Shown: positions 52,612 to 64,000 of the stretch, piece after piece
How positions within the stretch are numbered: position 1 is the first letter of the stretch
How the letters are laid out: every line of letters starts with the position of its first letter
Assembly: GCA_947179485.1 (NCBI GenBank)
Contig: OX359250.1
Span: forward strand, 32,622,654-32,686,653
Reading direction: 5' to 3'
DNA: 64,000 nt
Origin: Allacma fusca
Taxonomy: Eukaryota; Arthropoda; Collembola; Symphypleona; Sminthuridae
The notes under the pieces: model-generated
Database searches by the model: none
The model's input: the letters and a program-made list of their open reading frames with translations, nothing else
What the model was told of the DNA's origin: nothing
Program-made: the position numbers and the translations under genes

Positions 52612-55575
52612 AAAACTGAAACCGCAAAACTGAAACTGCAAAACTGTAACTGGAAAACTGAAACTGGAAAACTGAAACTGCAAAACTGAAACTGCAAAAC
52701 TGAAACTGCAAAACTGTAACTGGAAAACTGAAAATGGAAAACTGAAAGTGGAAAACTGAAACTGGAAAACTGAAACTGCAAAACTGAAACTGCAAAACTG
52801 AAACTGCAAAACTGAAACTGCAAAACTGAAACTGCAAAACTGAAACTGCAAAACTGAAACTGCAAAACTGAAACTGCAAAACTGAAACTGCAAAACTGAA
52901 ACTGCAAAACTGAAACTGCAAAACTGAAACTGCAAAACTGAAACTGCAAAACTAAAACTGAAAAAGCAAAACTGAAAAAGCAAAACTGAAAGTGCAAAAC
53001 TGTAACTGGAAAACTAAAACTGCAAAACTAAAACTGAAAAACTGAAAAAGCAAAACTGAAAAAGCAAAACTGAAAAAGCAAAACTGAAAAAGCAAAACTG
53101 AAAAGGCAAAACTGAAAGTATAAAACTGTAACTGGAAAACTGAAACTGCAAAACTGAAACTGCAAAACTGAAACTGTAAAACTTAAACTGCAAAACTGAA
53201 ACCGCAAAACTGAAACTGCAAAACTGAAACTGCAAAACTGAAACTGCAAAATTGAATTGATATTTTAAAAATTCTAAAGTATAGTTGCACATTTTAAACT
53301 GCAAAACTGAAACTGCAAAACTGCAAACTGAAACTGCAAAACTATACCTGCAGAACTGAAACTGCAGAACTGAAAAAGCAAAACTAAAAAAGCAAAACTG
53401 AAAGTGTGAAATTGTAACTGGAAAACTAAAACTGCTAAACTGAAACTGCAAAACTGAAACTGGAAAACTGAAACTGGAAAACTGAAACTGCAAAACTGAA
53501 ACTGCAAAACTGAAACTGCAAAACTGAAACTGCAAAACTGAAACTGCAAAACTGAAACTGCAAAACTGAAACTGCAAAACTGAAACTGCAAAACTGAAAC
53601 TGCAAAACTAAAACTGCAAAACTGAAAAAGCAAAACTGAAAGTGCAAAACTGTAACTGGAAAACTAAAACTGCAAAACTGAAACTGAAAAACTGAAAAAG
53701 CAAAACTGAAAAAGCAAAACTGAAAAAGCAAAACTGAAAAAGCAAAACTGAAAAAGCAAAACTGAAAAGGCAAAACTGAAAGTATAAAACTGTAACTGGA
53801 AAACTGAAACTGCAAAACTGAAACTGCAAAACTGAAACTGTAAAACTTAAACTGCAAAACTGAAACCGCAAAACTGAAACTGCAAAACTGAAACTGCAAA
53901 ATTGAATTGATATTTTAAAAATTCTAAAGTATAGTTGCACATTTTAAACTGCAAAACTGAAACTGCAAAACTGCAGAACTGAAAAAGCAAAACTAAAAAA
54001 GCAAAACTGAAAGTGTGAAATTGTAACTGGAAAACTAAAACTGCTAAACTGAAACTGCAAAACTGAAACTGCAAAACTGAAACTGCAAAACTGAAACCGC
54101 AAAACTGAAACTGCAAAACTGTAACTGGAAAACTGAAACTGGAAAACTGAAACTGCAAAACTGAAACTGCAAAACTGAAACTGCAAAACTGTAACTGGAA
54201 AACTGAAAATGGAAAACTGAAAGTGGAAAACTGAAACTGGAAAACTGAAACTGCAAAACTGAAACTGCAAAACTGAAACTGCAAAACTGAAACTGCAAAA
54301 CTGAAACTGCAAAACTGAAACTGCAAAACTGAAACTGCAAAACTGAAACTGCAAAACTGAAACTGCAAAACTGAAACTGCAAAACTGAAACTGCAAAACT
54401 GAAACTGCAAAACTGAAACTGCAAAACTAAAACTGAAAAAGCAAAACTGAAAAAGCAAAACTGAAAGTGCAAAACTGTAACTGGAAAACTAAAACTGCAA
54501 AACTAAAACTGAAAAACTGAAAAAGCAAAACTGAAAAAGCAAAACTGAAAAAGCAAAACTGAAAAAGCAAAACTGAAAAGGCAAAACTGAAAGTATAAAA
54601 CTGTAACTGGAAAACTGAAACTGCAAAACTGAAACTGCAAAACTGAAACTGTAAAACTTAAACTGCAAAACTGAAACCGCAAAACTGAAACTGCAAAACT
54701 GAAACTGCAAAACTGAAACTGCAAAATTGAATTGATATTTTAAAAATTCTAAAGTATAGTTGCACATTTTAAACTGCAAAACTGAAACTGCAAAACTGCA
54801 AACTGAAACTGCAAAACTATACCTGCAGAACTGAAACTGCAGAACTGAAAAAGCAAAACTAAAAAAGCAAAACTGAAAGTGTGAAATTGTAACTGGAAAA
54901 CTAAAACTGCTAAACTGAAACTGCAAAACTGAAACTGGAAAACTGAAACTGGAAAACTGAAACTGCAAAACTGAAACTGCAAAACTGAAACTGCAAAACT
55001 GAAACTGCAAAACTGAAACTGCAAAACTGAAACTGCAAAACTGAAACTGCAAAACTGAAACTGCAAAACTGAAACTGCAAAACTAAAACTGCAAAACTGA
55101 AAAAGCAAAACTGAAAGTGCAAAACTGTAACTGGAAAACTAAAACTGCAAAACTGAAACTGAAAAACTGAAAAAGCAAAACTGAAAAAGCAAAACTGAAA
55201 AAGCAAAACTGAAAAAGCAAAACTGAAAAAGCAAAACTGAAAAGGCAAAACTGAAAGTATAAAACTGTAACTGGAAAACTGAAACTGCAAAACTGAAACT
55301 GCAAAACTGAAACTGTAAAACTTAAACTGCAAAACTGAAACCGCAAAACTGAAACTGCAAAACTGAAACTGCAAAACTGAAACTGCAAAATTGAATTGAT
55401 ATTTTAAAAATTCTAAAGTATAGTTGCACATTTTAAACTGCAAAACTGAAACTGCAAAACTGCAGAACTGAAAAAGCAAAACTAAAAAAGCAAAACTGAA
55501 AGTGTGAAATTGTAACTGGAAAACTAAAACTGCTAAACTGAAACTGCAAAACTGAAACTGCAAAACTGAAACTGC
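52612..55575. repeat. 1,475-bp tandem duplication with a TTTTAAAAATTCTAAAG marker
   Basis: Landmarks at 52621/54096, 52744/54219, 52951/54426 and 53251/54726 are each 1,475 bp apart. Later landmarks are 1,489 bp apart, a one-unit difference. The marker GAATTGATATT followed by TTAAAAATTCTAAAG occurs with starts near 53251, 53901, 54726, 55390, 55971, 56747 and 62487, with spacings of about 580-825 bp in the cluster. Confidence 0.75.
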
Positions 55576-57439
55576 AAAACTGAAAAAGCAAAACTGAAAA
55601 AGCAAAACTGAAAGTGCAAAACTGTAACTGGAAAACTAAAACTGCAAAACTGAAACTGCAAAACTGAAACTGCAAAACTGAAACTGCAAAACTGAAACTG
55701 GAAAACTGAAACTGGAAAACTGAAACTGGAAAACTGAAACTGCAAAACTGAAACTGCAAAACTGAAACTGCAAAACTGAAACTGCAAAACTAAAACTGCA
55801 AAACTGAAACTGCAAAACTGAAACTGCAAAACTGAAACTGCAAAACTAAAACTGCAAAACTGAAAAAGAAAAACTAAAACTGCAAAACTGAAACTGTAAA
55901 ACTTAAACTGCAAAACTGAAACCGCAAAACTGAAACTGCAAAACTGAAACTGCAAAACTGAAACTGCAAAATTGAATTGATATTTTAAAAATTCTAAAGT
56001 ATAGTTGCACATTTTAAACTGCAAAACTGAAACTGCAAAACTGCAAACTGAAACTGCAAAACTATACCTGCAGAACTGAAACTGCAGAACTGAAAAAGCA
56101 AAACTAAAAAAGCAAAACTGAAAGTGTGAAATTGTAACTGGAAAACTAAAACTGCTAAACTGAAACTGCAAAACTGAAACTGCAAAACTGAAACTGCAAA
56201 ACTGAAAAAGCAAAACTGAAAAAGCAAAACTGAAAGTGCAAAACTGTAACTGGAAAACTAAAACTGCAAAACTGAAACTGCAAAACTGAAACTGCAAAAC
56301 TGAAACTGGAAAACTGAAACTGGAAAACTGAAACTGCAAAACTGAAACTGCAAAACTGAAACTGCAAAACTGAAACTGCAAAACTGAAACTGCAAAACTG
56401 AAACTGCAAAACTGAAACTGCAAAACTGAAACTGCAAAACTGAAACTGCAAAACTAAAACTGCAAAACTGAAAAAGCAAAACTGAAAGTGCAAAACTGTA
56501 ACTGGAAAACTAAAACTGCAAAACTGAAACTGAAAAACTGAAAAAGCAAAACTGAAAAAGCAAAACTGAAAAAGCAAAACTGAAAAAGCAAAACTGAAAA
56601 GGCAAAACTGAAAGTATAAAACTGTAACTGGAAAACTGAAACTGCAAAACTGAAACTGCAAAACTGAAACTGTAAAACTTAAACTGCAAAACTGAAACCG
56701 CAAAACTGAAACTGCAAAACTGAAGCTGCAAAACTGAAACTGCAAAATTGAATTGATATTTTAAAAATTCTAAAGTATAGTTGCACATTTTAAACTGCAA
56801 AACTGAAACTGCAAAACTGCAGAACTGAAAAAGCAAAACTAAAAAAGCAAAACTGAAAGTGTGAAATTGTAACTGGAAAACTAAAACTGCTAAACTGAAA
56901 CTGCAAAACTGAAACTGCAAAACTGAAACTGCAAAACTGAAAAAGCAAAACTGAAAAAGCAAAACTGAAAGTGCAAAACTGTAACTGGAAAACTAAAACT
57001 GCAAAACTGAAACTGCAAAACTGAAACTGCAAAACTGAAACTGCAAAACTGAAACTGGAAAACTGAAACTGGAAAACTGAAACTGCAAAACTGAAACTGC
57101 AAAACTGAAACTGCAAAACTGAAACTGCAAAACTAAAACTGCAAAACTGAAACTGCAAAACTGAAACTGCAAAACTGAAACTGCAAAACTAAAACTGCAA
57201 AACTGAAACTGCAAAACTGAAACTGCAAAACTAAAACTGCAAAACTGAAACTGCAAAACTGAAACTGCAAAACTGAAACTGCAAAACTGAAACTGCAAAA
57301 CTGAAACTGCAAAACCGAAACTGCAAAACTGAAACTGCAAAACTGAAACTGCAAAACTGAAACTGCAAAACTGAAACTGCAAAACTGAAACTGCAAAACT
57401 GAAACTGCAAAACTGAAACTGCAAAACTGAAACTGCAAA

Positions 57440-60400
57440 ACTGAAACTGCAAAACTGAAACTGCAAAATTAAAACTGCAAAACTGAAACTGCAAAACTGA
57501 AACTGCAAAACTGAAACTGCAAAATTAAAACTGCAAAACTGAAAAAGCAAAACTGAAAAAGCAAAACTGAAAAGGCAAAACTGAAAGTGCAAAACTGTAA
57601 CTGGAAAACTAAAACTGCAAAACTGAAACTGCAAAACTGAAACTGCAAAACTGAAACTGCAAAACTGAAACTGCAAAACTGTAACTGGAAAACTGAAAAA
57701 GCAAAACTGAAAAAGCAAAACTGAAAAAGCAAAACTGAAACTGGAAAACTGAAACTGCAAAACTGAAACTGGAAAACTGAAACTGCAAAACTGAAACTGC
57801 AAAACTAAAACTGCAAAACTGAAACTGCAAAACTGAAACTGCAAAACTGAAACTGAAAAACTGAAACTGCAAAACTGAAACTGCAAAACTGAAACTGAAA
57901 AAATGAAACTGCAGAACTGAAAAAGAAAAACTAAAACTGCAAAACTGTAACTGGAAAACTAAACCTGCAAAACTAAAATTGAAAAACTGTAACTGGAAAA
58001 CTGCAACTACAAAACTGAAACTGCAAAACTGAAACTTCAAAATTGAAACTGCAAAAGTAAAACTACAAAATTGAAACTGCAAAACTGAAACTGAAAACTG
58101 TAACTGGAAAACTAAAACTGAAACTGCAAAACTGTAACTGGAAAACTGCAACTACAAAACTGAAACTGCAAAACTGAAACTGCAAAACTGAAACTGCAAA
58201 AATAAAACTGCAGAACTGAAACTGCGGAACTAAAAAAGCAACACTAAAACTGGAAAACTGTAACTGGAAAACTAAAACTGGAAAACTGAAACTGGAAAAC
58301 TGAAACTGGAAAACTGAAACTGGAAAACTAAAACTGCAAAACTGAAACTGCAAAACTGTAACTGGAAAACTGAAACTGGAAAACTGAAACTGCAAAACTG
58401 AAACTGTAAAACTGAAACTGCAAAACTGAAACTGCAAAACTGAAACTGCAAAACTGAAACTTCAAAACTGAAACTGCAATACTGAAACTGCAAAACTGAA
58501 ACTGCAAAACTGAAACTGCAAAACTGAAACTGCAAAACTGAAACTGCAAAACTGAAACTGCAAAACTGAAACTTTTAAACTGAAACTGCAAAACTGAAAC
58601 TGCAAAACTGAAACTGCAAAACTGAAACTGCAAAACTGAAACTGCAAAACTGAAACTGCAAAACTGAAACTGCAAAACTGAAACTGCAAAACTGAAACTG
58701 CAAACTGTAACTGGAAAACTGAAAAAGCAAAACTGAAAAAGCAAAACTGAAAAAGCAAAACTGAAAAAGCAAAACTGAAAAAGCAAAACTGAAAAAGCAA
58801 AACTGAAACTGGAAAACTGAAACTGCAAAACTGAAACTGGAAAACTGAAACTGCAAAACTGAAACTGCAAAACTAAAACTGCAAAACTGAAACTGCAAAA
58901 CTGAAACTGCAAAACTGAAACTGAAAAACTGAAACTGCAAAACTGAAACTGCAAAAATGAAACTGCAAAAATGAAACTGCAGAACTGAAAAAGAAAAACT
59001 AAAACTGCAAAACTGTAACTGGAAAACTAAAACTGCAAAACTAAAATTGAAAAACTGTAACTGGAAAACTGCAACTACAAAACTGAAACTGCAAAACTGA
59101 AACTTCAAAATTGAAACTGCAAAAGTAAAACTACAAAATTGAAACTGCAAAACTGAAACTGAAAACTGTAACTATGAAACTAAAACTGAAACTGCAAAAC
59201 TGTAACTGGAAAACTGCAACTACAAAACTGAAACTGCAAAACTGAAACTGCAAAACTGAAACTGCAAAACTAAAACTGCAGAACTGAAACTGCGGAACTA
59301 AAAAAGTAACACTAAAACTGGAAAACTGTAACTGGAAAACTGAAACTGGAAAACTGAAACTGGAAAACTGAAACTGGAAAACTGAAACTGGAAAACTGAA
59401 ACTGGAAAACTAAAACTGCAAAACTGAAACTGCAAAACTGTAACTGGAAAACTGAAACTGGAAAACTGAAACTGCAAAACTGAAACTGCAAAACTGAAAC
59501 TGCAAAACTGTAACTGGAAAACTGAAAATGGAAAACTGAAACTGGAAATCTGAAACTGGAAAACTGAAACTGGAAAACTGAAACTGGAAAACTGAAACTG
59601 CAAAACTGAAACTGCAAAACTGAAACTGCAAAACTGAAACTGCAAAACTGAAACTGCAAAACTGAAACTGCAAAACTGAAACTGCAAAACTGAAACTGCA
59701 AAACTGAAACTGCAAAACTGAAACTGCAAAACTGAAACTGCAAAACTGAAACTGCAAAACTGAAACTGCAAAACTGAAACTGCAAAACTGAAACTGAAAA
59801 ACTGAAACTGCAAAACTGAAACTGCAAAACTGAAACTGCAAAATTAAAACTGCAAAACTGAAACTGCAAAACTGAAACTGCAAAACTGAAACTGCAAAAT
59901 TAAAACTGCAAAACTGAAAAAGCAAAACTGAAAAAGCAAAACTGAAAAGGCAAAACTGAAAGTGCAAAACTGTAACTGGAAAACTAAAACTGCAAAACTG
60001 AAACTGCAAAACTGAAACTGCAAAACTGAAACTGCAAAACTGTAACTGGAAAACTGAAAAAGCAAAACTGAAAAAGCAAAACTGAAAAAGCAAAACTGAA
60101 ACTGGAAAACTGAAACTGCAAAACTGAAACTGGAAAACTGAAACTGCAAAACTGAAACTGCAAAACTAAAACTGCAAAACTGAAACTGCAAAACTGAAAC
60201 TGCAAAACTGAAACTGAAAAACTGAAACTGCAAAACTGTAACTGCAAAACTGAAACTGAAAAAATGAAACTGCAGAACTGAAAAAGAAAAACTAAAACTG
60301 CAAAACTGTAACTGGAAAACAAAAACTGCAAAACTAAAATTGAAAAACTGTAACTGGAAAACTGCAACTACAAAACTGAAACTGCAAAACTGAAACTTCA

Positions 60401-62160
60401 AAATTGAAACTGCAAAAGTAAAACTACAAAATTGAAACTGCAAAACTGAAACTGAAAACTGTAACTGGAAAACTAAAACTGAAACTGCAAAACTGTAACT
60501 GGAAAACTGCAACTACAAAACTGAAACTGCAAAACTGAAACTGCAAAACTGAAACTGCAAAAATAAAACTGCAGAACTGAAACTGCGGAACTAAAAAAGC
60601 AACACTAAAACTGGAAAACTGTAACTGGAAAACTAAAACTGGAAAACTGAAACTGGAAAACTGAAACTGGAAAACTGAAACTGGAAAACTAAAACTGCAA
60701 AACTGAAACTGCAAAACTGTAACTGGAAAACTGAAACTGGAAAACTGAAACTGCAAAACTGAAACTGCAAAACTGAAACTGCAAAACTGAAACTGCAAAA
60801 CTGAAACTGCAAAACTGAAACTTCAAAACTGAAACTGCAATACTGAAACTGCAAAACTGAAACTGCAAAACTGAAACTGCAAAACTGAAACTGCAAAACT
60901 GAAACTGCAAAACTGAAACTGCAAAACTGAAACTTTTAAACTGAAACTGCAAAACTGAAACTGCAAAACTGAAACTGCAAAACTGAAACTGCAAAACTGA
61001 AACTGCAAAACTGAAACTGCAAAACTGAAACTGCAAAACTGAAACTGCAAAACTGAAACTGCAAAACTGAAACTGCAAAACTGAAACTGCAAACTGTAAC
61101 TGGAAAACTGAAAAAGCAAAACTGAACAAGCAAAACTGAAAAAGCAAAACTGAAAAAGCAAAACTGAAACTGGAAAACTGAAACTGCAAAACTGAAACTG
61201 GAAAACTGAAACTGCAAAACTGAAACTGCAAAACTAAAACTGCAAAACTGAAACTGCAAAACTGAAACTGCAAAACTGAAACTGAAAAACTGAAACTGCA
61301 AAACTGAAACTGCAAAAATGAAACTGCAAAAATGAAACTGCAGAACTGAAAAAGAAAAACTAAAACTGCAAAACTGTAACTGGAAAACTAAAACTGCAAA
61401 ACTAAAATTGAAAAACTGTAACTGGAAAACTGCAACTACAAAACTGAAACTGCAAAACTGAAACTTCAAAATTGAAACTGCAAAAGTAAAACTACAAAAT
61501 TGAAACTGCAAAACTGAAACTGAAAACTGTAACTATGAAACTAAAACTGAAACTGCAAAACTGTAACTGGAAAACTGCAACTACAAAACTGAAACTGCAA
61601 AACTGAAACTGCAAAACTGAAACTGCAAAACTAAAACTGCAGAACTGAAACTGCGGAACTAAAAAAGTAACACTAAAACTGGAAAACTGTAACTGGAAAA
61701 CTGAAACTGGAAAACTGAAACTGGAAAACTGAAACTGGAAAACTGAAACTGGAAAACTGAAACTGGAAAACTAAAACTGCAAAACTGAAACTGCAAAACT
61801 GTAACTGGAAAACTGAAACTGGAAAACTGAAACTGCAAAACTGAAACTGCAAAACTGAAACTGCAAAACTGTAACTGGAAAACTGAAAATGGAAAACTGA
61901 AACTGGAAATCTGAAACTGGAAAACTGAAACTGGAAAACTGAAACTGGAAAACTGAAACTGCAAAACTGAAACTGCAAAACTGAAACTGCAAAACTGAAA
62001 CTGCAAAACTGAAACTGCAAAACTGAAACTGCAAAACTGAAACTGCAAAACTGAAACTGCAAAACTGAAACTGCAAAACTGAAACTGCAAAACTGAAACT
62101 GCAAAACTGAAACTGCAAAACTGAAACTGCAAAACTGAAACTGCAAAACTGAAACTGCAA
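57440..62160. repeat. 2,361-bp tandem duplication, two copies
   Basis: The region from about 57440 to 59800 recurs at about 59815 to 62160. Most landmarks are offset by 2,361 bp, for example AAATGAAACTGCAGAACTG at 57901 and 60262. At the left border the AAATTAAAACTGC block is offset by 2,375 bp (57466 and 59841), a one-unit difference. Single-base differences are present, for example AAACCTGC near 57961 against AAAACTGC in the partner. Confidence 0.75.
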
Positions 62161-64000
62161 AACTGGAACTGCAAAACTAAAACTGCAAAACTGAAAAAGC
62201 AAAACTGAAAAAGCAAAACTGAAAGTGCAAAACTGTAACTGGAAAACTAAAACTGCAAAACTGAAACTGAAAAACTGAAAAAGCAAAACTGAAAAAGCAA
62301 AACTGAAAAAGCAAAACTGAAAAAGAAAAACTGAAAAGGCAAAACTGAAAGTATAAAACTGTAACTGGAAAACTGAAACTGCAAAACTGAAACTGCAAAA
62401 CTGAAACTGTAAAACTTAAACTGCAAAACTGAAACCGCAAAACTGAAACTGCAAAACTGAAACTGCAAAACTGAAACTGCAAAATTGAATTGATATTTTA
62501 AAAATTCTAAAGTATAGTTGCACATTTTAAACTGCAAAACTGAAACTGCAAAACTGCAAACTGAAACTGCAAAACTATACCTGCAGAACTGAAACTGCAG
62601 AACTGAAAAAGCAAAACTAAAAAAGCAAAACTGAAAGTGCAAAATTGTAACTGGAAAACTAAAACTGCTAAACTGAAACTGCAAAACTGAAACTGCAAAA
62701 CTGAAACTGCAAAACTGTAACTGGAAAACTGAAAATGGAAAACTGAAACTGGAAATCTGAAACTGGAAAACTGAAACTGGAAAACTGAAACTGCAAAACT
62801 GAAACTGCAAAACTGAAACTGCAAAACTGAAACTGCAAAACTGAAACTGCAAAACTGAAACTGCAAAACTGAAACTGCAAAACTGAAACTGCAAAACTGA
62901 AACTGCAAAACTGAAACTGCAAAACTGAAACTGCAAAACTAAAACTGCAAAACTGAAACTGCAAAACTGAAACTGCAAAACTAAAACTGCAAAACTGAAA
63001 AAGCAAAACTGAAAAAGCAAAACTGAAAGTGCAAAACTGTAACTGGAAAACTGAAACTGCAAAACTGAAACTGCAAAACTGAAACTGCAAAACTGAAACT
63101 GAAAACTGAAACTGCAAAACTGAAACTGCAAAACTGAAACTGCAAAACTGAAACTGCAAAACTGAAACTGCAAAACTGAAACTGCAAAACTGAAACTGCA
63201 AAACTGAAACTGCAAAACTGAAACTGCAAAACTGTAACTGCAAAACTGAAACTGGAAAACTGAAACTGGACAACTGAAACTGGAAAACTGAAACTGGAAA
63301 ACTGAATTGATATTTTAAAACTTCAAAAGTATAGTTGCAATTTTTAAACTGCAAAACTGAAACTGGAAAACTGAAACTGCATAACTGAAACTGCAAAATA
63401 AAACTGCAAAACTGAAACTGCAAAACTGAAACTGCAAAATTGAAACTGCAAAACTGAAACTGCAAAACTGAAACTGCAACACTGAAACTGTAAAACTGAA
63501 ACTGCAAAACTGAAACTGCAAAACTGAAACTGCAAAACTGAAACTGCAAAACTGAAACTGCAAAACTGAAACTGCAAAACTGAAACTGCAAAACTGAAAC
63601 TGCAAAACTGAAACTGCAAAACTGAAACTGCAAAACTGAAACTGCAACACTGAAACTGTAAAACTGAAACTGCAAAACTGAAACTGCAAAACTGAATTGA
63701 TATTTTAAAACTTCAAAAGTATAGTTGCAATTTTTAAACTGCAAAACTGAAACTGCAGAACTGAAAAAGAAAAAACTGAAAAAGCAAAACTGAAAGTGCA
63801 AAACTGTAACTGGAAAACTAAAACTGCAAAACTGAAACTGCAAAACTGAAACTGCAAAACTGAAACTGCAAAACTGAAACTGGAAAACTGAAACTGGAAA
63901 ACTGAAACTGCAAAACTAAAACTGCAAAACTGAAACTGCAAAACTAAAACTGCAGAACTGAAACTGCAGAACTGAAACAGCAAAACTGAAAAAGCAAAAC

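Larger units (their letters stand above)
41690..61560. repeat. Recurrent ~190-bp variant cluster in the right half
   Basis: A fixed series of unusual units recurs about eleven times: AAAAAGAAAAACTAAAAC, then AAAATTGAAAAACTG, then AACTGCAACTACAAAACT, then TTCAAAATTGAAACTGC, then AAGTAAAACTACAAAATTG. Copies start near 41696, 47133, 47510, 49118, 50110, 51139, 52164, 57918, 58988, 60280 and 61349. The fixed order over about 190 bp shows descent from one cluster. Spacings are often about 1.0-1.3 kb. A second small marker, AAACTTTTAAACTG, accompanies the same region, at about 41460, 46250, 48330, 49690, 50915, 51820, 58570 and 60930. Confidence 0.7.
4473..64000. repeat. 59.5-kb minisatellite array, 14-bp unit CTGAAACTGCAAAA
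   Basis: From AAACTGCTAAACTG at 4473 to the end of the window the sequence is an unbroken tandem array of about 4,250 units of 14 bp. It continues past the window. The unit is two AAACTG hexamers, joined by CA on one side and directly abutting on the other. On this strand the consensus has 7 A, 2 T, 3 C and 2 G and no CpG. Common variants are GAAACTGGAAAACT, GTAACTGGAAAACT, GAAAAAGCAAAACT, GAAAGTGCAAAACT and CAACTACAAAACT, plus A+T-rich variants such as TTGCAATTTTGAAA. I see no inserted gene or transposon. Long minus-strand open frames are a product of the unit: 42 bp read as the cyclic 14-residue peptide AVSVLQFQFCSFSF in every frame. Confidence 0.97.

Noticed and set aside
4473-64000. Hundreds of long minus-strand open frames (up to 569 codons) encoding Phe/Ser/Gln-rich repeats
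   Set aside because: They overlap in all three frames with the same cyclic peptide, follow directly from a stop-free 14-bp unit, and those I checked start with TTG instead of ATG. There is no promoter, exon structure or frame preference.
4473-64000. CRISPR-like regular array
   Set aside because: There are no unique spacers. The sequence is one short unit repeated head to tail in a eukaryotic context.

Overview
This window is eukaryotic and most likely from an arthropod, probably an insect. The evidence is a gene end with very short introns (about 93 and 89 bp), a palindromic element carrying the insect-type telomeric motif TTAGG twice, a Foldback-like element, and an A+T-rich background. I cannot name the order or species.

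Layout. Positions 3-691 hold the 3' end of a plus-strand gene in three exons. It ends in a highly charged, then Ser/Pro/Glu-rich, tail. Positions 692-1703 are non-coding. Positions 1704-3231 look like a non-autonomous Foldback-like DNA element. Its inverted arms carry 67-68 bp tandem subrepeats, and its core holds four 40-bp units (each with a perfect hairpin) and a 137-bp palindrome. Positions about 3655-4060 hold a dispersed-type repeat with two diverged copies of a ~144-bp module and two small hairpins. Positions 4061-4472 are unremarkable.

From about 4473 to the end of the window (about 59.5 kb, roughly 4,250 units, still running at 64000) everything is one minisatellite with the 14-bp unit CTGAAACTGCAAAA. 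I see no gene, RNA or transposon inside it. The left 3.5 kb is degenerate and the interior is progressively homogenised into nested higher-order repeats. I could measure a ~2.7-kb repeat in four copies (13.65-24.57 kb), a 6.4-kb head-to-tail duplication (23.5-36.3 kb) containing a 1,643-bp duplication, and tandem duplications of about 1.26, 0.98, 1.56, 1.45, 1.48 and 2.36 kb.

The long minus-strand reading frames over the array are not annotated as genes. The unit has no stop codon in any minus-strand frame. Three units (42 bp) read as the same 14-residue peptide in all three frames, and the frames I checked open with TTG, not ATG. The main interest of the window is therefore the structure and amplification history of the satellite, plus the palindrome-rich element beside it.
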